Position numbers and translations under genes: made by a program. From Psychrobacter sp. LV10R520-6 (lineage in GTDB: Bacteria; Pseudomonadota; Gammaproteobacteria; Pseudomonadales; Moraxellaceae): 64,000 nt of DNA. The notes beneath the pieces were generated by a model. That model ran no database searches and was not told the origin of the DNA. It saw only the letters and a list, made by a program, of their open reading frames with translations. This document shows positions 27,576 to 37,332 of the stretch, in pieces (within the stretch, counting starts at the first letter, position 1; each line of letters starts with the position of its first letter). The stretch spans positions 2,604,001 to 2,668,000 of the forward strand of contig NZ_LT900024.1 in the NCBI RefSeq assembly GCF_900182925.1, given 5' to 3'.

Positions 27576-28928
27576 ATGATTACCATCAAAAAAGGTTTGG
27601 ATTTGCCTATCACTGGCGAGCCCTCCCGCGAGATAACTGAGCACAGACCCGCACATGTGGCACTCGTTGGCTGCGATTACGTGGGAATGAAGCCCACGAT
27701 GAACGTCAAAGAAGGTGACATCGTAGCCAAAGGTCAGCCCGTTTTTGAAGACAAAAAACGAGTGGGTGTTATCTCTACTGCTCCTGCTGCTGGCAAAATC
27801 GTTGCTATCAAACGTGGCGAACGTCGTGTGTTCGAAAGTCTGGTGATTCAGGTTGATCCAAACGGTGAAGAAATAGATTTTCAGCGCTATGACTCACAGC
27901 AACTTGCTGACTTAGACTCTGAAATCGTTGAAACCCAACTGCTTGCCTCTGGTGAGTGGACCGCATTTCGCACGCGTCCCTTTAGCCGCTCCCCTGATAT
28001 CGGTGCCCGTCCGCACGCTATCTTTGTCACTGCTATGGATACCAATCCATTAGCGTTTGACCCTATACTGCTAATCAATGAGCAGATAGAAGCGTTCAAT
28101 GACGGCTTAGCCGTACTATCAACCTTAAGTCCAAAGACCTTTGTTTGCCACCATGGTGATGCCCAGCTGACGCCAGTACCGAAGACGGCTACTAATAATG
28201 TCACTGAATATCATAGCTTTTCTGGTAAGCATCCGGCAGGTCTTGCGGGCACGCATATTCACTTTTTGCATCCCCTTAATCGCGGCGTGACCGTATGGAC
28301 AATTGGTTATCAGGATATAATTGCTATTGGTAAATTGTTTACCACGGGTCATTTATATACGCGCCGCCTACTAAGTTTGGCAGGCCCTGCGGTCAAGAAC
28401 CCACATCTGATTGCCACTGAGCGCGGTGCTGACATTACAGCTTTGACCAAAGGTCAGTTACTCGAAGGCGAGAACCGTATCATTTCAGGTTCGGTACTGT
28501 CGGGCCGTCAAGTATTTGACAACAGCTCCTATCTTGGCCGTTTTCATGATCAAATCAGTGTGTTGTCTGAAGGACATGAACGTCCCTCATTTCATTTCTT
28601 AAGAGCCGGTAAAAACCGTTTCTCTAAACTGCCTATTTATATCTCCCATTTCTTTAGTAATAAAAAGTATGACTTTACTACGACTACTAATGGCTCACCG
28701 CGCGCTATGGTACCGATTGGGGTTTATGAAAAGATTATGCCGCAAGATTATCTACCAACGCAGCTTTTGCGTGCACTAATTATCGAAGACATTATCACCG
28801 CGGTTGACTTAGGTGTCCTTGAACTGGACGAAGAAGATTTAGCCTTGTGTACCTTCGTTTCTCCTGGCAAATATGAATACAGTGATATTTTGCGTGATAA
28901 CTTAACGCGTATCGAACTGGAGGGCTAA
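27576..28928 (+). CDS. nqrA: Na+-translocating NADH:quinone reductase subunit A
   Basis: NqrA is the cytoplasmic, membrane-associated subunit of the sodium-pumping NADH:ubiquinone oxidoreductase. The 450-residue length and the sequence [15 protein letters not shown] at the start, [17 protein letters not shown] block and [12 protein letters not shown] near residue 219 are characteristic. No transmembrane segment is present. It is the first of six genes nqrABCDEF on the plus strand. The ATG at 27576 has no strong ribosome binding site. The product ends 5 bases before nqrB. Confidence 0.97.
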   Translation: MITIKKGLDLPITGEPSREITEHRPAHVALVGCDYVGMKPTMNVKEGDIVAKGQPVFEDKKRVGVISTAPAAGKIVAIKRGERRVFESLVIQVDPNGEEIDFQRYDSQQLADLDSEIVETQLLASGEWTAFRTRPFSRSPDIGARPHAIFVTAMDTNPLAFDPILLINEQIEAFNDGLAVLSTLSPKTFVCHHGDAQLTPVPKTATNNVTEYHSFSGKHPAGLAGTHIHFLHPLNRGVTVWTIGYQDIIAIGKLFTTGHLYTRRLLSLAGPAVKNPHLIATERGADITALTKGQLLEGENRIISGSVLSGRQVFDNSSYLGRFHDQISVLSEGHERPSFHFLRAGKNRFSKLPIYISHFFSNKKYDFTTTTNGSPRAMVPIGVYEKIMPQDYLPTQLLRALIIEDIITAVDLGVLELDEEDLALCTFVSPGKYEYSDILRDNLTRIELEG

Positions 28929-28933
28929 CCACG

Positions 28934-30169
28934 ATGAAATTTTTACACAACATGTTCGATCGTATGGAGCCGTCCTTTACTAAGGGTGGCAAACACGAAA
29001 AATACTATGCTCTCTTTGAGATGTTTGATACCTTTTTACGTCAACCAGACTCAACGACTTTTACTTCATCACACGTGCGTGACGGTATCGACCTTAAGCG
29101 TATTATGATCACCGTATGGATGTGTACCTTCCCAGCCATGTTTTGGGGTATGTACAACGTCGGTCATCAAGCATTGACTGCCATAGCAGAACTGGGTCTA
29201 CAAGCTGATGGTTGGCGTACTGTCGTCACCAGTATGGCAGGCTATAATCCAGATAGTATCTGGGCTTGCTTTGTCTATGGGGCCATGCAGTTTTTACCGA
29301 TTTATATCGTCACTTTTGCAGTAGGTATTTCCTGTGAAATTATCTTTGCCGTAGTTCGCGGTCATGAAGTGAACGAAGGCTTCTTTGTGACCTCAGTACT
29401 ATATGCGTTGATTATGCCGCCAGATATTCCATTGTGGCAAGTCGCCTTGGGGATTATCTTTGGGGTAGTCGTGGCCAAAGAGGTATTTGGCGGTACCGGT
29501 AAAAACTTCCTGAACCCTGCCCTATCGGGTCGTGCGTTTCTATATTTTGCCTATCCTGCCTATATGTCAGGTGACTCAGTATGGACCGCCGTTGATGGCT
29601 TCTCAGGAGCCACACCACTTGGCTTAGCGGCTCTTGGGGTGACACCAGACAAATTCGTTGATATTTATGGTCAGGCGATTACTTGGAGCGATGCCTTTTT
29701 TGGCAATATCCAAGGGAGTATTGGTGAAGTATCGACCTTTGCTATTTTATTTGGTGCCGCTGTTCTACTGTGGACGCGCATTGCCTCATGGCGCATCATG
29801 TCAGGTTGTGTCATTGGTCTGATTGCTACTTCACTTATCTTTAATATGATTGGTTCTGAAGACAACCTTATGATGAATTTGCCGTTCTATTGGCACTTAG
29901 TCATTGGAGGTTTTGCGTTTGGTGCGGTGTTTATGGCAACCGACCCTGTGTCAGCTGCCCATACCAATAAAGGCCGCTGGGCTTATGGTATCTTAATCGG
30001 CTTTATGACCGTATTAATTCGGGTAGTCAACCCAGCATTCCCAGAAGGCATCATGCTCGCTATTCTTTTTGCCAACTTATTTGCCCCATTGTTTGACTAT
30101 TTTGTCACCCAAGCAAATATCAAACGCCAAACAGCACGGAGGGTTCGCTATGTCCAAGCCCAAAAGTAA
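28934..30169 (+). CDS. nqrB: Na+-NQR subunit B
   Basis: NqrB is the large integral membrane subunit that holds a covalent FMN and riboflavin and takes part in sodium transport. The 411-residue protein has multiple hydrophobic helices and the ApbE flavinylation motif DGFSGAT, with D221 and the FMN-accepting T227. The N-terminus [20 protein letters not shown] is family-typical. It overlaps the start of nqrC by 20 bases, so translation is coupled. The modifying enzyme apbE is encoded about 5 kb downstream. Confidence 0.97.
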   Translation: MKFLHNMFDRMEPSFTKGGKHEKYYALFEMFDTFLRQPDSTTFTSSHVRDGIDLKRIMITVWMCTFPAMFWGMYNVGHQALTAIAELGLQADGWRTVVTSMAGYNPDSIWACFVYGAMQFLPIYIVTFAVGISCEIIFAVVRGHEVNEGFFVTSVLYALIMPPDIPLWQVALGIIFGVVVAKEVFGGTGKNFLNPALSGRAFLYFAYPAYMSGDSVWTAVDGFSGATPLGLAALGVTPDKFVDIYGQAITWSDAFFGNIQGSIGEVSTFAILFGAAVLLWTRIASWRIMSGCVIGLIATSLIFNMIGSEDNLMMNLPFYWHLVIGGFAFGAVFMATDPVSAAHTNKGRWAYGILIGFMTVLIRVVNPAFPEGIMLAILFANLFAPLFDYFVTQANIKRQTARRVRYVQAQK

Positions 30170-31115
30170 TAATATGAAAACCATCAGGGTGGCATTGACG
30201 CTATGCTTGGTGTGTTCCGTATTGGTTTCAGCAGCAGCCGTCGGTCTCAAGCCGGCGCAAATCGAAAACGCTCGTTTGGACCGTAATAAAAACATCTTGG
30301 TAGCGGCAGGTATGTTTGACCCAGATTCTGATACCAATGAAGATGTCGCTGAGCGTTTTAAAAACTTCGATGTTGAAATCGTGAACTTAAATAAAGGCAA
30401 TTACTTAGATGATGACGCGCTAAAGGCAGTCGGTATTGCAGATCGTAATACTTATGATGTCAATCAGGCGACTAAAAATCAGGCACTGAGCGTAGATTTA
30501 GGGGATAACGATCCGGCGAGTATTGGTCGTAAGCCTAAATACGCTAAAGTCTACGTAAAAAATGACGATGCTGGTCAACCTGAAATGGTGGTACTGCCAA
30601 TTCAAGGCTATGGCCTATGGGGCACTATCTATGGTTTCTTGACCCTTGAAGGCGATATGAATACTATCAAAGGTATTAGCTTTTATGAGCATAAAGAAAC
30701 CCCGGGCTTAGGGGCTCGTATTGAAGAGCCAAAATGGCGCGCGATGTGGCAAGGTATCCACTCTTATGATGAGAGCGGTGCTGTTGCAACGGGTGTTGCT
30801 ACTTCAGGTTCAAAAGAAAATTGGGTCGATGGTATCAGTGGTGCAACTCTGACCAGTCGTGGCGTCAGTAACATGATTCAGTTTTGGTTGGGTGAGCAAG
30901 GGTACAAGCCTTATTTAGATCATGTGCGTGAAGAAACCGGTCAGACGATTGACAATACTGACGTACAAGCAAAGCAAGTCTCATATAAAAATCTAGGTCA
31001 AAGCTCATATCAAAACTCACATCAAAACTCACGTCAAAACCTAGCTCAACAACAGACGCATCCCGTAACCGAGCTGGCATCTATAGCACCAGCAGCAAAC
31101 GGAAAGGAGGCTTAA
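30150..31115 (+). CDS. nqrC: Na+-NQR subunit C
   Basis: NqrC is anchored by one N-terminal helix ([19 protein letters not shown]) with a periplasmic FMN-binding domain. The flavinylation motif DGISGAT places the FMN on T233. The start is ATG 30150 (MSKPKSNN), preceded by GGAGG, inside the last 20 bases of nqrB; an upstream in-frame ATG at 30069 is rejected because it lies deep inside nqrB. The 321-residue product is longer than typical NqrC because of a C-terminal tail rich in Gln, Asn and Ser with a repeated [12 protein letters not shown] pattern. Confidence 0.95.
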   Translation: MSKPKSNNMKTIRVALTLCLVCSVLVSAAAVGLKPAQIENARLDRNKNILVAAGMFDPDSDTNEDVAERFKNFDVEIVNLNKGNYLDDDALKAVGIADRNTYDVNQATKNQALSVDLGDNDPASIGRKPKYAKVYVKNDDAGQPEMVVLPIQGYGLWGTIYGFLTLEGDMNTIKGISFYEHKETPGLGARIEEPKWRAMWQGIHSYDESGAVATGVATSGSKENWVDGISGATLTSRGVSNMIQFWLGEQGYKPYLDHVREETGQTIDNTDVQAKQVSYKNLGQSSYQNSHQNSRQNLAQQQTHPVTELASIAPAANGKEA

Positions 31116-31116
31116 C

Positions 31117-31788
31117 GTGGCTGATACAAAAAGTATTTTAGTTTCACCTATTTTTGATAACAACCCTATTGGCTTGCAAATATTAGGTATTTGTTCGGCA
31201 TTGGCGGTGACCACTACCGTAGTTAATGCGTTGGTCATGAGTGTGGCGTTGACCTTGGTAACCGCATTTTCGAGCTTCTTTATCTCGATTATTCGTAAAC
31301 AAATTCCATCAAGCATCCGTATTATTGTGCAGATGACTATTATTGCCTCTTTGGTTATCTTAGTCGACCAGGTATTAAAAGCGGTGGCTTATGATGTGAG
31401 TAAAGGACTGTCAGTATTCATAGGTCTGATCATCACTAACTGTATCGTGATGGGCCGTGCAGAAGCCTTTGCTATGAGCAATCCACCAGTACCCAGCTTT
31501 TTAGATGGTATTGGTAACGGTCTTGGCTACTCTGCAGTCCTATTATTTGTGGCCACTATTCGCGAAATATTAGGCTCAGGCAGCTGGTTTGGTATCACCC
31601 TATTACAACCAGCTACTGATGGTGGCTGGTATGTACCAAATGGTCTATTACTGTTGCCACCTTCAGCGTTCTTTATTATTGCGATGTTTATTGTCATCGT
31701 GCGCATTTGGAAACCAGAACAGGTTGAAGAGGCTGAATTTGTAATGAAGCCGCAGTCTAAAGGCATGGCACATGGAGGGGGTCACTAA
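31117..31788 (+). CDS. nqrD: Na+-NQR subunit D
   Basis: NqrD is a membrane subunit with six helices; with NqrE it forms the inverted-repeat pair that holds an iron centre in the membrane. The 223-residue product shows [11 protein letters not shown] with the conserved Cys and, later, [16 protein letters not shown] with the second conserved Cys. The start is GTG at 31117, preceded by AAAGGAGG. The stop overlaps the start of nqrE by one base (TAATG). Confidence 0.96.
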   Translation: MADTKSILVSPIFDNNPIGLQILGICSALAVTTTVVNALVMSVALTLVTAFSSFFISIIRKQIPSSIRIIVQMTIIASLVILVDQVLKAVAYDVSKGLSVFIGLIITNCIVMGRAEAFAMSNPPVPSFLDGIGNGLGYSAVLLFVATIREILGSGSWFGITLLQPATDGGWYVPNGLLLLPPSAFFIIAMFIVIVRIWKPEQVEEAEFVMKPQSKGMAHGGGH

Positions 31789-32396
31789 TGGGACATTATG
31801 TTAGTTTATTTATAACCTCAGTCTTTATCGAAAATATGGCACTGGCCTATTTCTTAGGCATGTGTACCTTTTTAGCGGTATCGAAAAAAGTTTCAACGGC
31901 TATTGGTCTTGGGGTCGCAGTGATCTTTGTTATGGCACTCACTGTACCATTGAACAATTTGTTATTTCAGTTCATTCTAAAAGATGGCGCGCTAGCATGG
32001 GCAGGTTTTCCTGATATCGATCTCAGCTTTTTAGGCTTGCTCAGTTATATCGGTCTTATTGCTGCTGTGGTGCAGATTTTAGAGATGTTCCTAGATAAGT
32101 TTGTCCCAAGTTTGTATAACGCGCTTGGCGTATTCTTACCACTAATAACCGTTAACTGTGCCATCTTAGGTGGTGTACTATTTATGGTTGAGCGTGACTA
32201 TAACTTTGGTGAGTCTGTGGTATATGGCTTTGGCGCAGGCTTTGGTTGGGCACTTGCCATCACGGTATTGGCCGGTATCCGTGAAAAGCTCAAATACTCA
32301 GACATCCCAGCCCCGCTACGTGGTTTGGGTATTACCTTTATTACGGTTGGTCTCATGTCACTTGGCTTTATGTCGTTCGGTGGTATGTCAATTTAG
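31788..32396 (+). CDS. nqrE: Na+-NQR subunit E
   Basis: NqrE is the partner of NqrD, a 202-residue protein of six helices. [14 protein letters not shown] near the start and [12 protein letters not shown] in the middle carry the Cys residues equivalent to those of NqrD, which coordinate the intramembrane iron centre. The start codon overlaps the nqrD stop. A gap of 118 bases separates it from nqrF, the longest inside the operon. Confidence 0.96.
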   Translation: MGHYVSLFITSVFIENMALAYFLGMCTFLAVSKKVSTAIGLGVAVIFVMALTVPLNNLLFQFILKDGALAWAGFPDIDLSFLGLLSYIGLIAAVVQILEMFLDKFVPSLYNALGVFLPLITVNCAILGGVLFMVERDYNFGESVVYGFGAGFGWALAITVLAGIREKLKYSDIPAPLRGLGITFITVGLMSLGFMSFGGMSI

Positions 32397-32514
32397 GCCG
32401 CTTTGCTCAAAACCATACTCAGTTATTTGACCTAATTAATTCATTTATTCGGTAGAGGTTCGGAACCATTTATATTGACCCGCACCCCTACCCCATAGAT
32501 TAAGGATACATATC

Positions 32515-33750
32515 ATGGATTATGCTACAGCGATTGGTGGCGTTGCTATGTTTACCTTGATCATCATGGGCCTCGTCGCTATTATTTTGGCGGCGCGCTC
32601 AAGACTGGTCAGTTCAGGCGATGTTACCATTCATATCAATGATAACCCCGACAATGACGTGGTGACGCCAGCAGGCGGTAAACTACTACAAACCCTTGCT
32701 AGTGAAGGTATATTTTTATCTTCAGCCTGTGGTGGTGGTGGTACGTGTGCCCAGTGTCGCTGCCGTGTTATTGAAGGTGGGGGTTCTATTTTACCCACCG
32801 AAGAAGGCTATTTTACCCAAGGTGAAATTCGCAATCATATGCGCCTTGCGTGTCAGGTCTCTGTCAAGCAGGACATGGAAATTGAGATTGAACCTGAATT
32901 CTTTGATGTACAAAAATGGGAATGTGAGGTTATCTCTAATGATAACGTCGCCACCTTTATTAAAGAATTGGTACTCAAAATTCCAGATGGTGAAGAAGTC
33001 AACTTCCGCGCGGGTGGTTACGTACAGCTGGAAGCGCCACCACATGAAGTGCATTATAAAGACTTTGATATTGATGAAGAATACCGAGAAGATTGGGAAA
33101 AGTTTGGCATTTTTGATTATGTCTCAAAAGTTGATGAGGAGGTCATACGTGCCTACTCAATGGCCAACTATCCAGAAGAAAAAGGCTTAATTAAGTTTAA
33201 TATTCGTATTGCTTCTCCGCCGCCACGTGGCCCTGACGGTATTCCACCGGGTAAAATGTCTTCGTGGACCTTTAGCTTAAAGCCAGGCGATAAAGTCACC
33301 GTATCTGGCCCTTATGGTGAGTTCTTCGCCAAAGAAACCGAAGCTGAAATGATCTTTGTCGGTGGTGGTGCTGGTATGGCACCGATGCGCTCACATATCT
33401 TTGATCAGCTTAAACGCTTAAACACGGATCGTAAAATCAGCTTTTGGTATGGTGCCCGTTCTATTCGCGAGATGTTCTATGTTGAGGACTATGACCAACT
33501 GCAAGAAAACTTTTCTAACTTCCAGTGGCATGTGGCCTTGTCAGATCCATTACCAGAAGACAATTGGGATGGCTATACGGGCTTTATCCATAATGTCTTG
33601 TTAGAAGAGTATCTTAAAGACCATCCAAACCCAGAAGACTGTGAATATTACATGTGCGGACCCCCAATGATGAACGCGGCGGTAATCGGTATGTTACACA
33701 GCTTAGGCGTGGAAGACGAAAATATCGCGCTTGATGACTTTGGTGGTTAA
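32515..33750 (+). CDS. nqrF: Na+-NQR subunit F (NADH-oxidising)
   Basis: NqrF accepts electrons from NADH. The 411-residue protein has one N-terminal transmembrane helix (residues about 8-28), a ferredoxin-like [2Fe-2S] domain with Cys at 72, 78, 81 and 113 ([13 protein letters not shown] ... LACQV), an FAD-binding domain with RAYSMANYP, and an NADH-binding domain with [12 protein letters not shown] and the C-terminal YYMCGPPMM. All key residues are present, so the complex should be functional. A weak terminator-like hairpin follows. Confidence 0.97.
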   Translation: MDYATAIGGVAMFTLIIMGLVAIILAARSRLVSSGDVTIHINDNPDNDVVTPAGGKLLQTLASEGIFLSSACGGGGTCAQCRCRVIEGGGSILPTEEGYFTQGEIRNHMRLACQVSVKQDMEIEIEPEFFDVQKWECEVISNDNVATFIKELVLKIPDGEEVNFRAGGYVQLEAPPHEVHYKDFDIDEEYREDWEKFGIFDYVSKVDEEVIRAYSMANYPEEKGLIKFNIRIASPPPRGPDGIPPGKMSSWTFSLKPGDKVTVSGPYGEFFAKETEAEMIFVGGGAGMAPMRSHIFDQLKRLNTDRKISFWYGARSIREMFYVEDYDQLQENFSNFQWHVALSDPLPEDNWDGYTGFIHNVLLEEYLKDHPNPEDCEYYMCGPPMMNAAVIGMLHSLGVEDENIALDDFGG

Positions 33751-33789
33751 GCTAGTTTTTTAATACATTTTTATTATTTTATTTAAATT

Positions 33790-33818
33790 GGCATCGATAA
33801 GATGTCCATTTTTTTTGG
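33790..33818 (+). terminator. Weak terminator after nqrF
   Basis: GGCATC and GATGTCC pair with one bulge around a five-base loop and are followed by ATTTTTTTT. The stem is short, so the call is tentative. Confidence 0.45.
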
Positions 33819-33942
33819 AACTTTACATCACCTTGAACTTATTGTTAACATCCCATATTGCTTAAAATGATTAATTTTTAAAATTTTTCCATATAATCAT
33901 TTTGGCTATTTTGGATGTTTGCTTTCAATTGCGGATTATAGT

Positions 33943-34224
33943 ATGAAACTTAGTATGTTTACAGGAGCTATGGCTTCTATATTGGCCGTTTCTGGGTGCA
34001 CAACTGATCCTATGTATCAGCGTACATTGCAAGTACAACAGCCTACATGGCAAAAAGCAGGTATTTCTAAGGGTGATACAAACAACGCCATACAAAAATG
34101 CCGCTATGACATTGGTATGGCAAACATAAGCGCTGAGAGAGAAAATACTTTGCTAACTGCCTGTTTGGAGTCAAAAGGCTACCGCTACACAGATAGAAGA
34201 GTTGCTGGAAGCCAGTACCTATAA
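33943..34224 (+). CDS. Small lipoprotein of unknown function
   Basis: A 93-residue product from ATG 33943 (MKLSMFTGAMASILAVSGC). The signal peptide ends in the lipobox VSGC, so the mature protein should be lipid-anchored at the Cys. The rest is polar, with two more cysteines (KCRYDIGM and TACLESKGY) that may form a disulphide in the periplasm, a pattern common in small Moraxellaceae outer-membrane lipoproteins. A start eight codons earlier (TTG 33919) would spoil the signal peptide. It has its own terminator downstream and lies between nqrF and an SDR gene, with no clear functional link to either. Confidence 0.75.
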   Translation: MKLSMFTGAMASILAVSGCTTDPMYQRTLQVQQPTWQKAGISKGDTNNAIQKCRYDIGMANISAERENTLLTACLESKGYRYTDRRVAGSQYL

Positions 34225-34257
34225 TATATATTTCTATAAAGTTATCCTTATAAAAAA

Positions 34258-34290
34258 TTGAGGTATCAAATAAGATGCCTCAATTTTTTA
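34258..34290 (+). terminator. Rho-independent terminator after the small lipoprotein gene
   Basis: TTGAGGTATC and GATGCCTCAA pair (one G-T pair) around AAATAA and are followed by TTTTTTA. Confidence 0.8.
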
Positions 34291-34413
34291 TTGCCTTTAG
34301 GTTGACTACAGTATGCTGTTTAGACCATAGTTTGAAATAGTATAAATATTTTGAACTTGCAATAAACCAGCTAAAATATATACCAACTTCTAATTAGATA
34401 GGAAAGGACTCTT

Positions 34414-35214
34414 ATGAAAGCAAAATTTAAAGACCTAACCATTTGGATAACCGGTGCCTCCAGCGGTATTGGTGAAGCTCTGTCCGTTGAGTTTGCCAAA
34501 CGAGGTGCCAGAATTATTTTGAGTGGCCGTAATAGTGAAAAACTAGAAGCGGTTAAAAATCAGTGCAAACAATCAAACAAACATATAGTTGTGCCTTTTG
34601 ATATTAGTGATGCCGACCAAGCAAAAGAGGCTTATCGCTCTGTGAAAACGCAAACAGGAAAAATCGATTGGCTCATTAATAATGCTGGCGTCAGTCAACG
34701 CTCGTTAATCATGGAAACCACCGAGGAAGTTGAGCGCCAATTAATGGAGATCGATTACTTTGCGCAAACTCGTCTGACAAGGTTGGTATTGCCAGATATG
34801 ATTGCTCAAGGACAGGGCAAAGTGGTGATGGTATCCAGTATAGCCGGCATGATCGGTACCCAATACCGTGGAGGATATGGGGCAGCCAAAGCCGCTATCC
34901 ACATGTGGGTAGACAGTTTACGTGCTGAATTACACGATCAAGGGATAGAGGTGGCAAATATATTCCCAGGGTTTATCCAAACCAATGTATCCATCAATGC
35001 CTTAACGGGAGATGGTACGGCACAAGGCACTATGGATGACGCTACCAATAAAGGCTTAACCGCTAAGACCTTTGCTAAGCAAGTCAGCAAAGCATTAATT
35101 AAAGGTGAAGAATATATTATTGTCGCGGGTAGAAAAGAAAAGCTAGCTATGAGAATTAATCGAGTTTCGCCGCCAAAGCTTTATAAACTGATTCGCCGCT
35201 CTCAAGTCAAATAA
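34414..35214 (+). CDS. SDR family NAD(P)-dependent oxidoreductase
   Basis: A 266-residue classical short-chain dehydrogenase. The Rossmann glycine motif TGASSGIG is at residues 13-20, NNAG at 89-92, the catalytic Ser near 141-142 and the YGAAK pair (Y155, K159). The N-terminus and PGFIQTNVSINALTGDG stretch resemble the DHRS7-like/YqjQ group of SDRs. The substrate cannot be inferred. The ATG at 34414 follows GGAAAGGA. It is flanked by terminators and gaps, so it is probably monocistronic between the nqr operon and apbE. Confidence 0.88.
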   Translation: MKAKFKDLTIWITGASSGIGEALSVEFAKRGARIILSGRNSEKLEAVKNQCKQSNKHIVVPFDISDADQAKEAYRSVKTQTGKIDWLINNAGVSQRSLIMETTEEVERQLMEIDYFAQTRLTRLVLPDMIAQGQGKVVMVSSIAGMIGTQYRGGYGAAKAAIHMWVDSLRAELHDQGIEVANIFPGFIQTNVSINALTGDGTAQGTMDDATNKGLTAKTFAKQVSKALIKGEEYIIVAGRKEKLAMRINRVSPPKLYKLIRRSQVK

Positions 35215-35354
35215 TTAAGTTGAATAGCCAAGTTAAATAATTGAAATAATCAATCTGCGACGAGCTTATTGTGATTAGGGCGTGTAAAATAAGCAGAATA
35301 CATTTGCAATAACACTCCTTATTTTATACCTCCTACTTTGTATCAATAGTACTT

Positions 35355-36515
35355 ATGACAAATTTAACGAAGTTCTCGCACGATAATACGCTTAGTAGCA
35401 CAACCAATCACACAAGCAGTAATAAAACCATTTTTGCTGCTATTGGTGCTGCTTGTCTTTTGAGCCTTAGCGCTTGCCAGCAGCCTCCTGATTACAATTA
35501 CCTGAGTGGCGAGACTATGGGCACCAGCTACCATATTAGTTATCAGTTGCCAGAAGACGCTGACGAGGCCGCTATCCAAGTAGCGATAGATGAGCGCTTA
35601 CAACAAATTAATGACAGTATGTCGACTTATCAGGCTGATTCGACCATCTCGAAATTTAATCAGTTAGGAAAAGATACGCCGATCACTATTGATGCTGACT
35701 TTAGTCACGTACTGAGTGTCTCTCGGCAAGTTTATGAGCAATCAGATGGTGCATTTGATCCAACTGTTATGCCCTTGGTTGATACTTGGGGCTTTGGTAG
35801 CACCATGACGGTTGAACGTTTACAAAGTCCGCCAAGCACTGCTGAAATAGCTCAAGCGCTTGCCTTAGTAGATTTTGAAGGCGTGGTACAAAACGATAAA
35901 CTCATCCATAAAACCAAAGACGGCATCGGGCTTGATTTTTCGGCAGTCGCCAAAGGTTATGGCGTAGATGTCATTGCAAATGTGCTCAAAGATCGCTACC
36001 AGATTCGTAATTATATGGTGGAGATTGGTGGTGAGGTAGCAACATCAGGGGTTAGCGGTCAGCAACAGCCTTGGCAAATAGCCATTGATGCTCCCATTGA
36101 GGGCAGTACCGTTAGCGCGCGCCAAACGATCGCCGCTATTCGTCAACCTATGAATAATGGCAATCAGATGCATCTGGCAACCTCTGGCAACTATCGCAAC
36201 TCTGTTGTGTTCGCAGGTAAGCATTATAGCCATACTATTGATCCTACTACTGGCAAGCCCATCATCGGCGGTGCTCCCTCGGTAACGGTTGCGGCAGATT
36301 CAGTGGCAGTCGCTGATGCTTGGGCAACGGCATTGACCGCCATGCCTTATGCCAAAGCTTTAGCGACCGCTAAACAGCAAAAACTGGCGGCGCTGTTTGT
36401 CATATTGGCTGATGATGTCAAGCTAGATGCACCTGCTGACGATTTAGAGGACTGGATAATCATCCAGACCCCTGCGATGCAAGACCTACGGGCGGATAAG
36501 AAGCCTTCAGTGTAG
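35355..36515 (+). CDS. apbE: FAD:protein FMN transferase (ApbE), lipoprotein
   Basis: ApbE attaches FMN through a phosphoester bond to Thr in the SGAT motifs of NqrB and NqrC, both encoded just upstream. The 386-residue protein has an N-terminal signal with lipobox LSAC, so it acts on the outer face of the inner membrane. Family blocks include GETMGTSYHISY near residue 53, SDGAFDPTVMPLVDTWGFG, FSAVAKGYGVD (flavin binding) and SHTIDPTTGKP (metal/flavin site). The ATG at 35355 gives a long, polar pre-signal region of about 30 residues, so a later start is possible. nqrM follows 117 bases further on. Confidence 0.95.
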   Translation: MTNLTKFSHDNTLSSTTNHTSSNKTIFAAIGAACLLSLSACQQPPDYNYLSGETMGTSYHISYQLPEDADEAAIQVAIDERLQQINDSMSTYQADSTISKFNQLGKDTPITIDADFSHVLSVSRQVYEQSDGAFDPTVMPLVDTWGFGSTMTVERLQSPPSTAEIAQALALVDFEGVVQNDKLIHKTKDGIGLDFSAVAKGYGVDVIANVLKDRYQIRNYMVEIGGEVATSGVSGQQQPWQIAIDAPIEGSTVSARQTIAAIRQPMNNGNQMHLATSGNYRNSVVFAGKHYSHTIDPTTGKPIIGGAPSVTVAADSVAVADAWATALTAMPYAKALATAKQQKLAALFVILADDVKLDAPADDLEDWIIIQTPAMQDLRADKKPSV

Positions 36516-36567
36516 ATAATAGGCTACTGATAACAAACCGTTTGAACAAACGGGCAGGTCAAAATTT

Positions 36568-36576
36568 TGTTATACT
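36568..36576 (+). promoter_or_regulatory. Possible extended -10 promoter for nqrM
   Basis: TGTTATACT (TG one base before TATACT) lies 57 bases before the nqrM start codon. There is no convincing -35 hexamer, as is usual for extended -10 promoters. Confidence 0.35.
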
Positions 36577-36632
36577 ATGAGAGAGTCATTGTTATTAGTG
36601 ACTGTCTCATTTTTTTTAAACGAGGTCGCTCC

Positions 36633-36881
36633 ATGTTTAGCCAATTACTTCCCATGCTTGCCATTACCTTTACCGTATTCGTGCTATTTTTTATCTTTAT
36701 GGGTATTGGTTATATGTTCAAAAAACAACCGCTTAGAGGCTCTTGCGGTGGTGTTGCCAAACTAATGGGCAACGAAAAATGCTCTTATTGTGGCGATGAC
36801 CCCAACAAGTGTGAGTCTACAGTTGCTGATCAGCAGATAGATGCTATTAAAGCAGCTCAATTGGGCAAACCTGCACTATAG
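36633..36881 (+). CDS. nqrM: NqrM, Na+-NQR maturation factor (DUF539)
   Basis: NqrM is needed to assemble the iron centre held by NqrD and NqrE. The 82-residue product has one N-terminal transmembrane helix (LPMLAITFTVFVLFFIFMG) and four clustered cysteines: GSCGG, KCSYCGDD and NKCES. The ATG at 36633 (MFSQLLP) follows CGAGGT; the frame is open further upstream but the extra 22 residues do not fit the family. Its place directly after apbE completes a full set of structural and maturation genes for Na+-NQR in one 9-kb stretch. Confidence 0.94.
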   Translation: MFSQLLPMLAITFTVFVLFFIFMGIGYMFKKQPLRGSCGGVAKLMGNEKCSYCGDDPNKCESTVADQQIDAIKAAQLGKPAL

Positions 36882-37332
36882 TTTTTTGTTGTTCAGTAGT
36901 TGCTAACTTATAAGTCCAATCAAATTACTTTCAAAGGTGCTTTTTTATACTTACTAGCGTCTTTGAAGGTTCTATAGCTTGTCATAATGGCCGTTGGTTA
37001 CCATACGCTGGTAGTACTCGTCTGCTGTTTGCTTTTATAATAGTGTTAGTTGTTATTCAATCCCTATTTAGACTAGATAAACCTTAGTTGCTTTCTGCGC
37101 CAGTTATCTTTCTAAAATTCTTTTATAAATATAAATATCGAATAAATTTATTCAAAAATTTTATTCAGTCTTTTATTATCCGCTTTCTACAAGCTCCACA
37201 CGTTTTTTCTAATTCTGACTAAACTGTCAGTCACATTATGGGTGAAATTTTATTGGTGTTATTTTATGAGTGGCGGTTCTCCGGCGCTCTCTAATGATGT
37301 GTCCTTTTTCTTATTTTAATAGTCGTGCTGCT
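36882..37332. other. Gene-free region upstream of the MFS transporter
   Basis: AT-rich sequence with no supportable gene. CTTTCAAAGGTGC at 36929 and GCGTCTTTGAAGG at 36958 form an imperfect inverted repeat with a T run in the loop rather than after it, so I do not call it a terminator. Confidence 0.45.

Noticed and set aside
30069..30149. Upstream ATG for nqrC
   Set aside because: It lies 100 bases inside nqrB, and the GGAGG ribosome binding site and family N-terminus support ATG 30150.
36929..36972. Inverted repeat after nqrM as terminator
   Set aside because: The pairing is imperfect and the T run lies in the loop, not after the stem.
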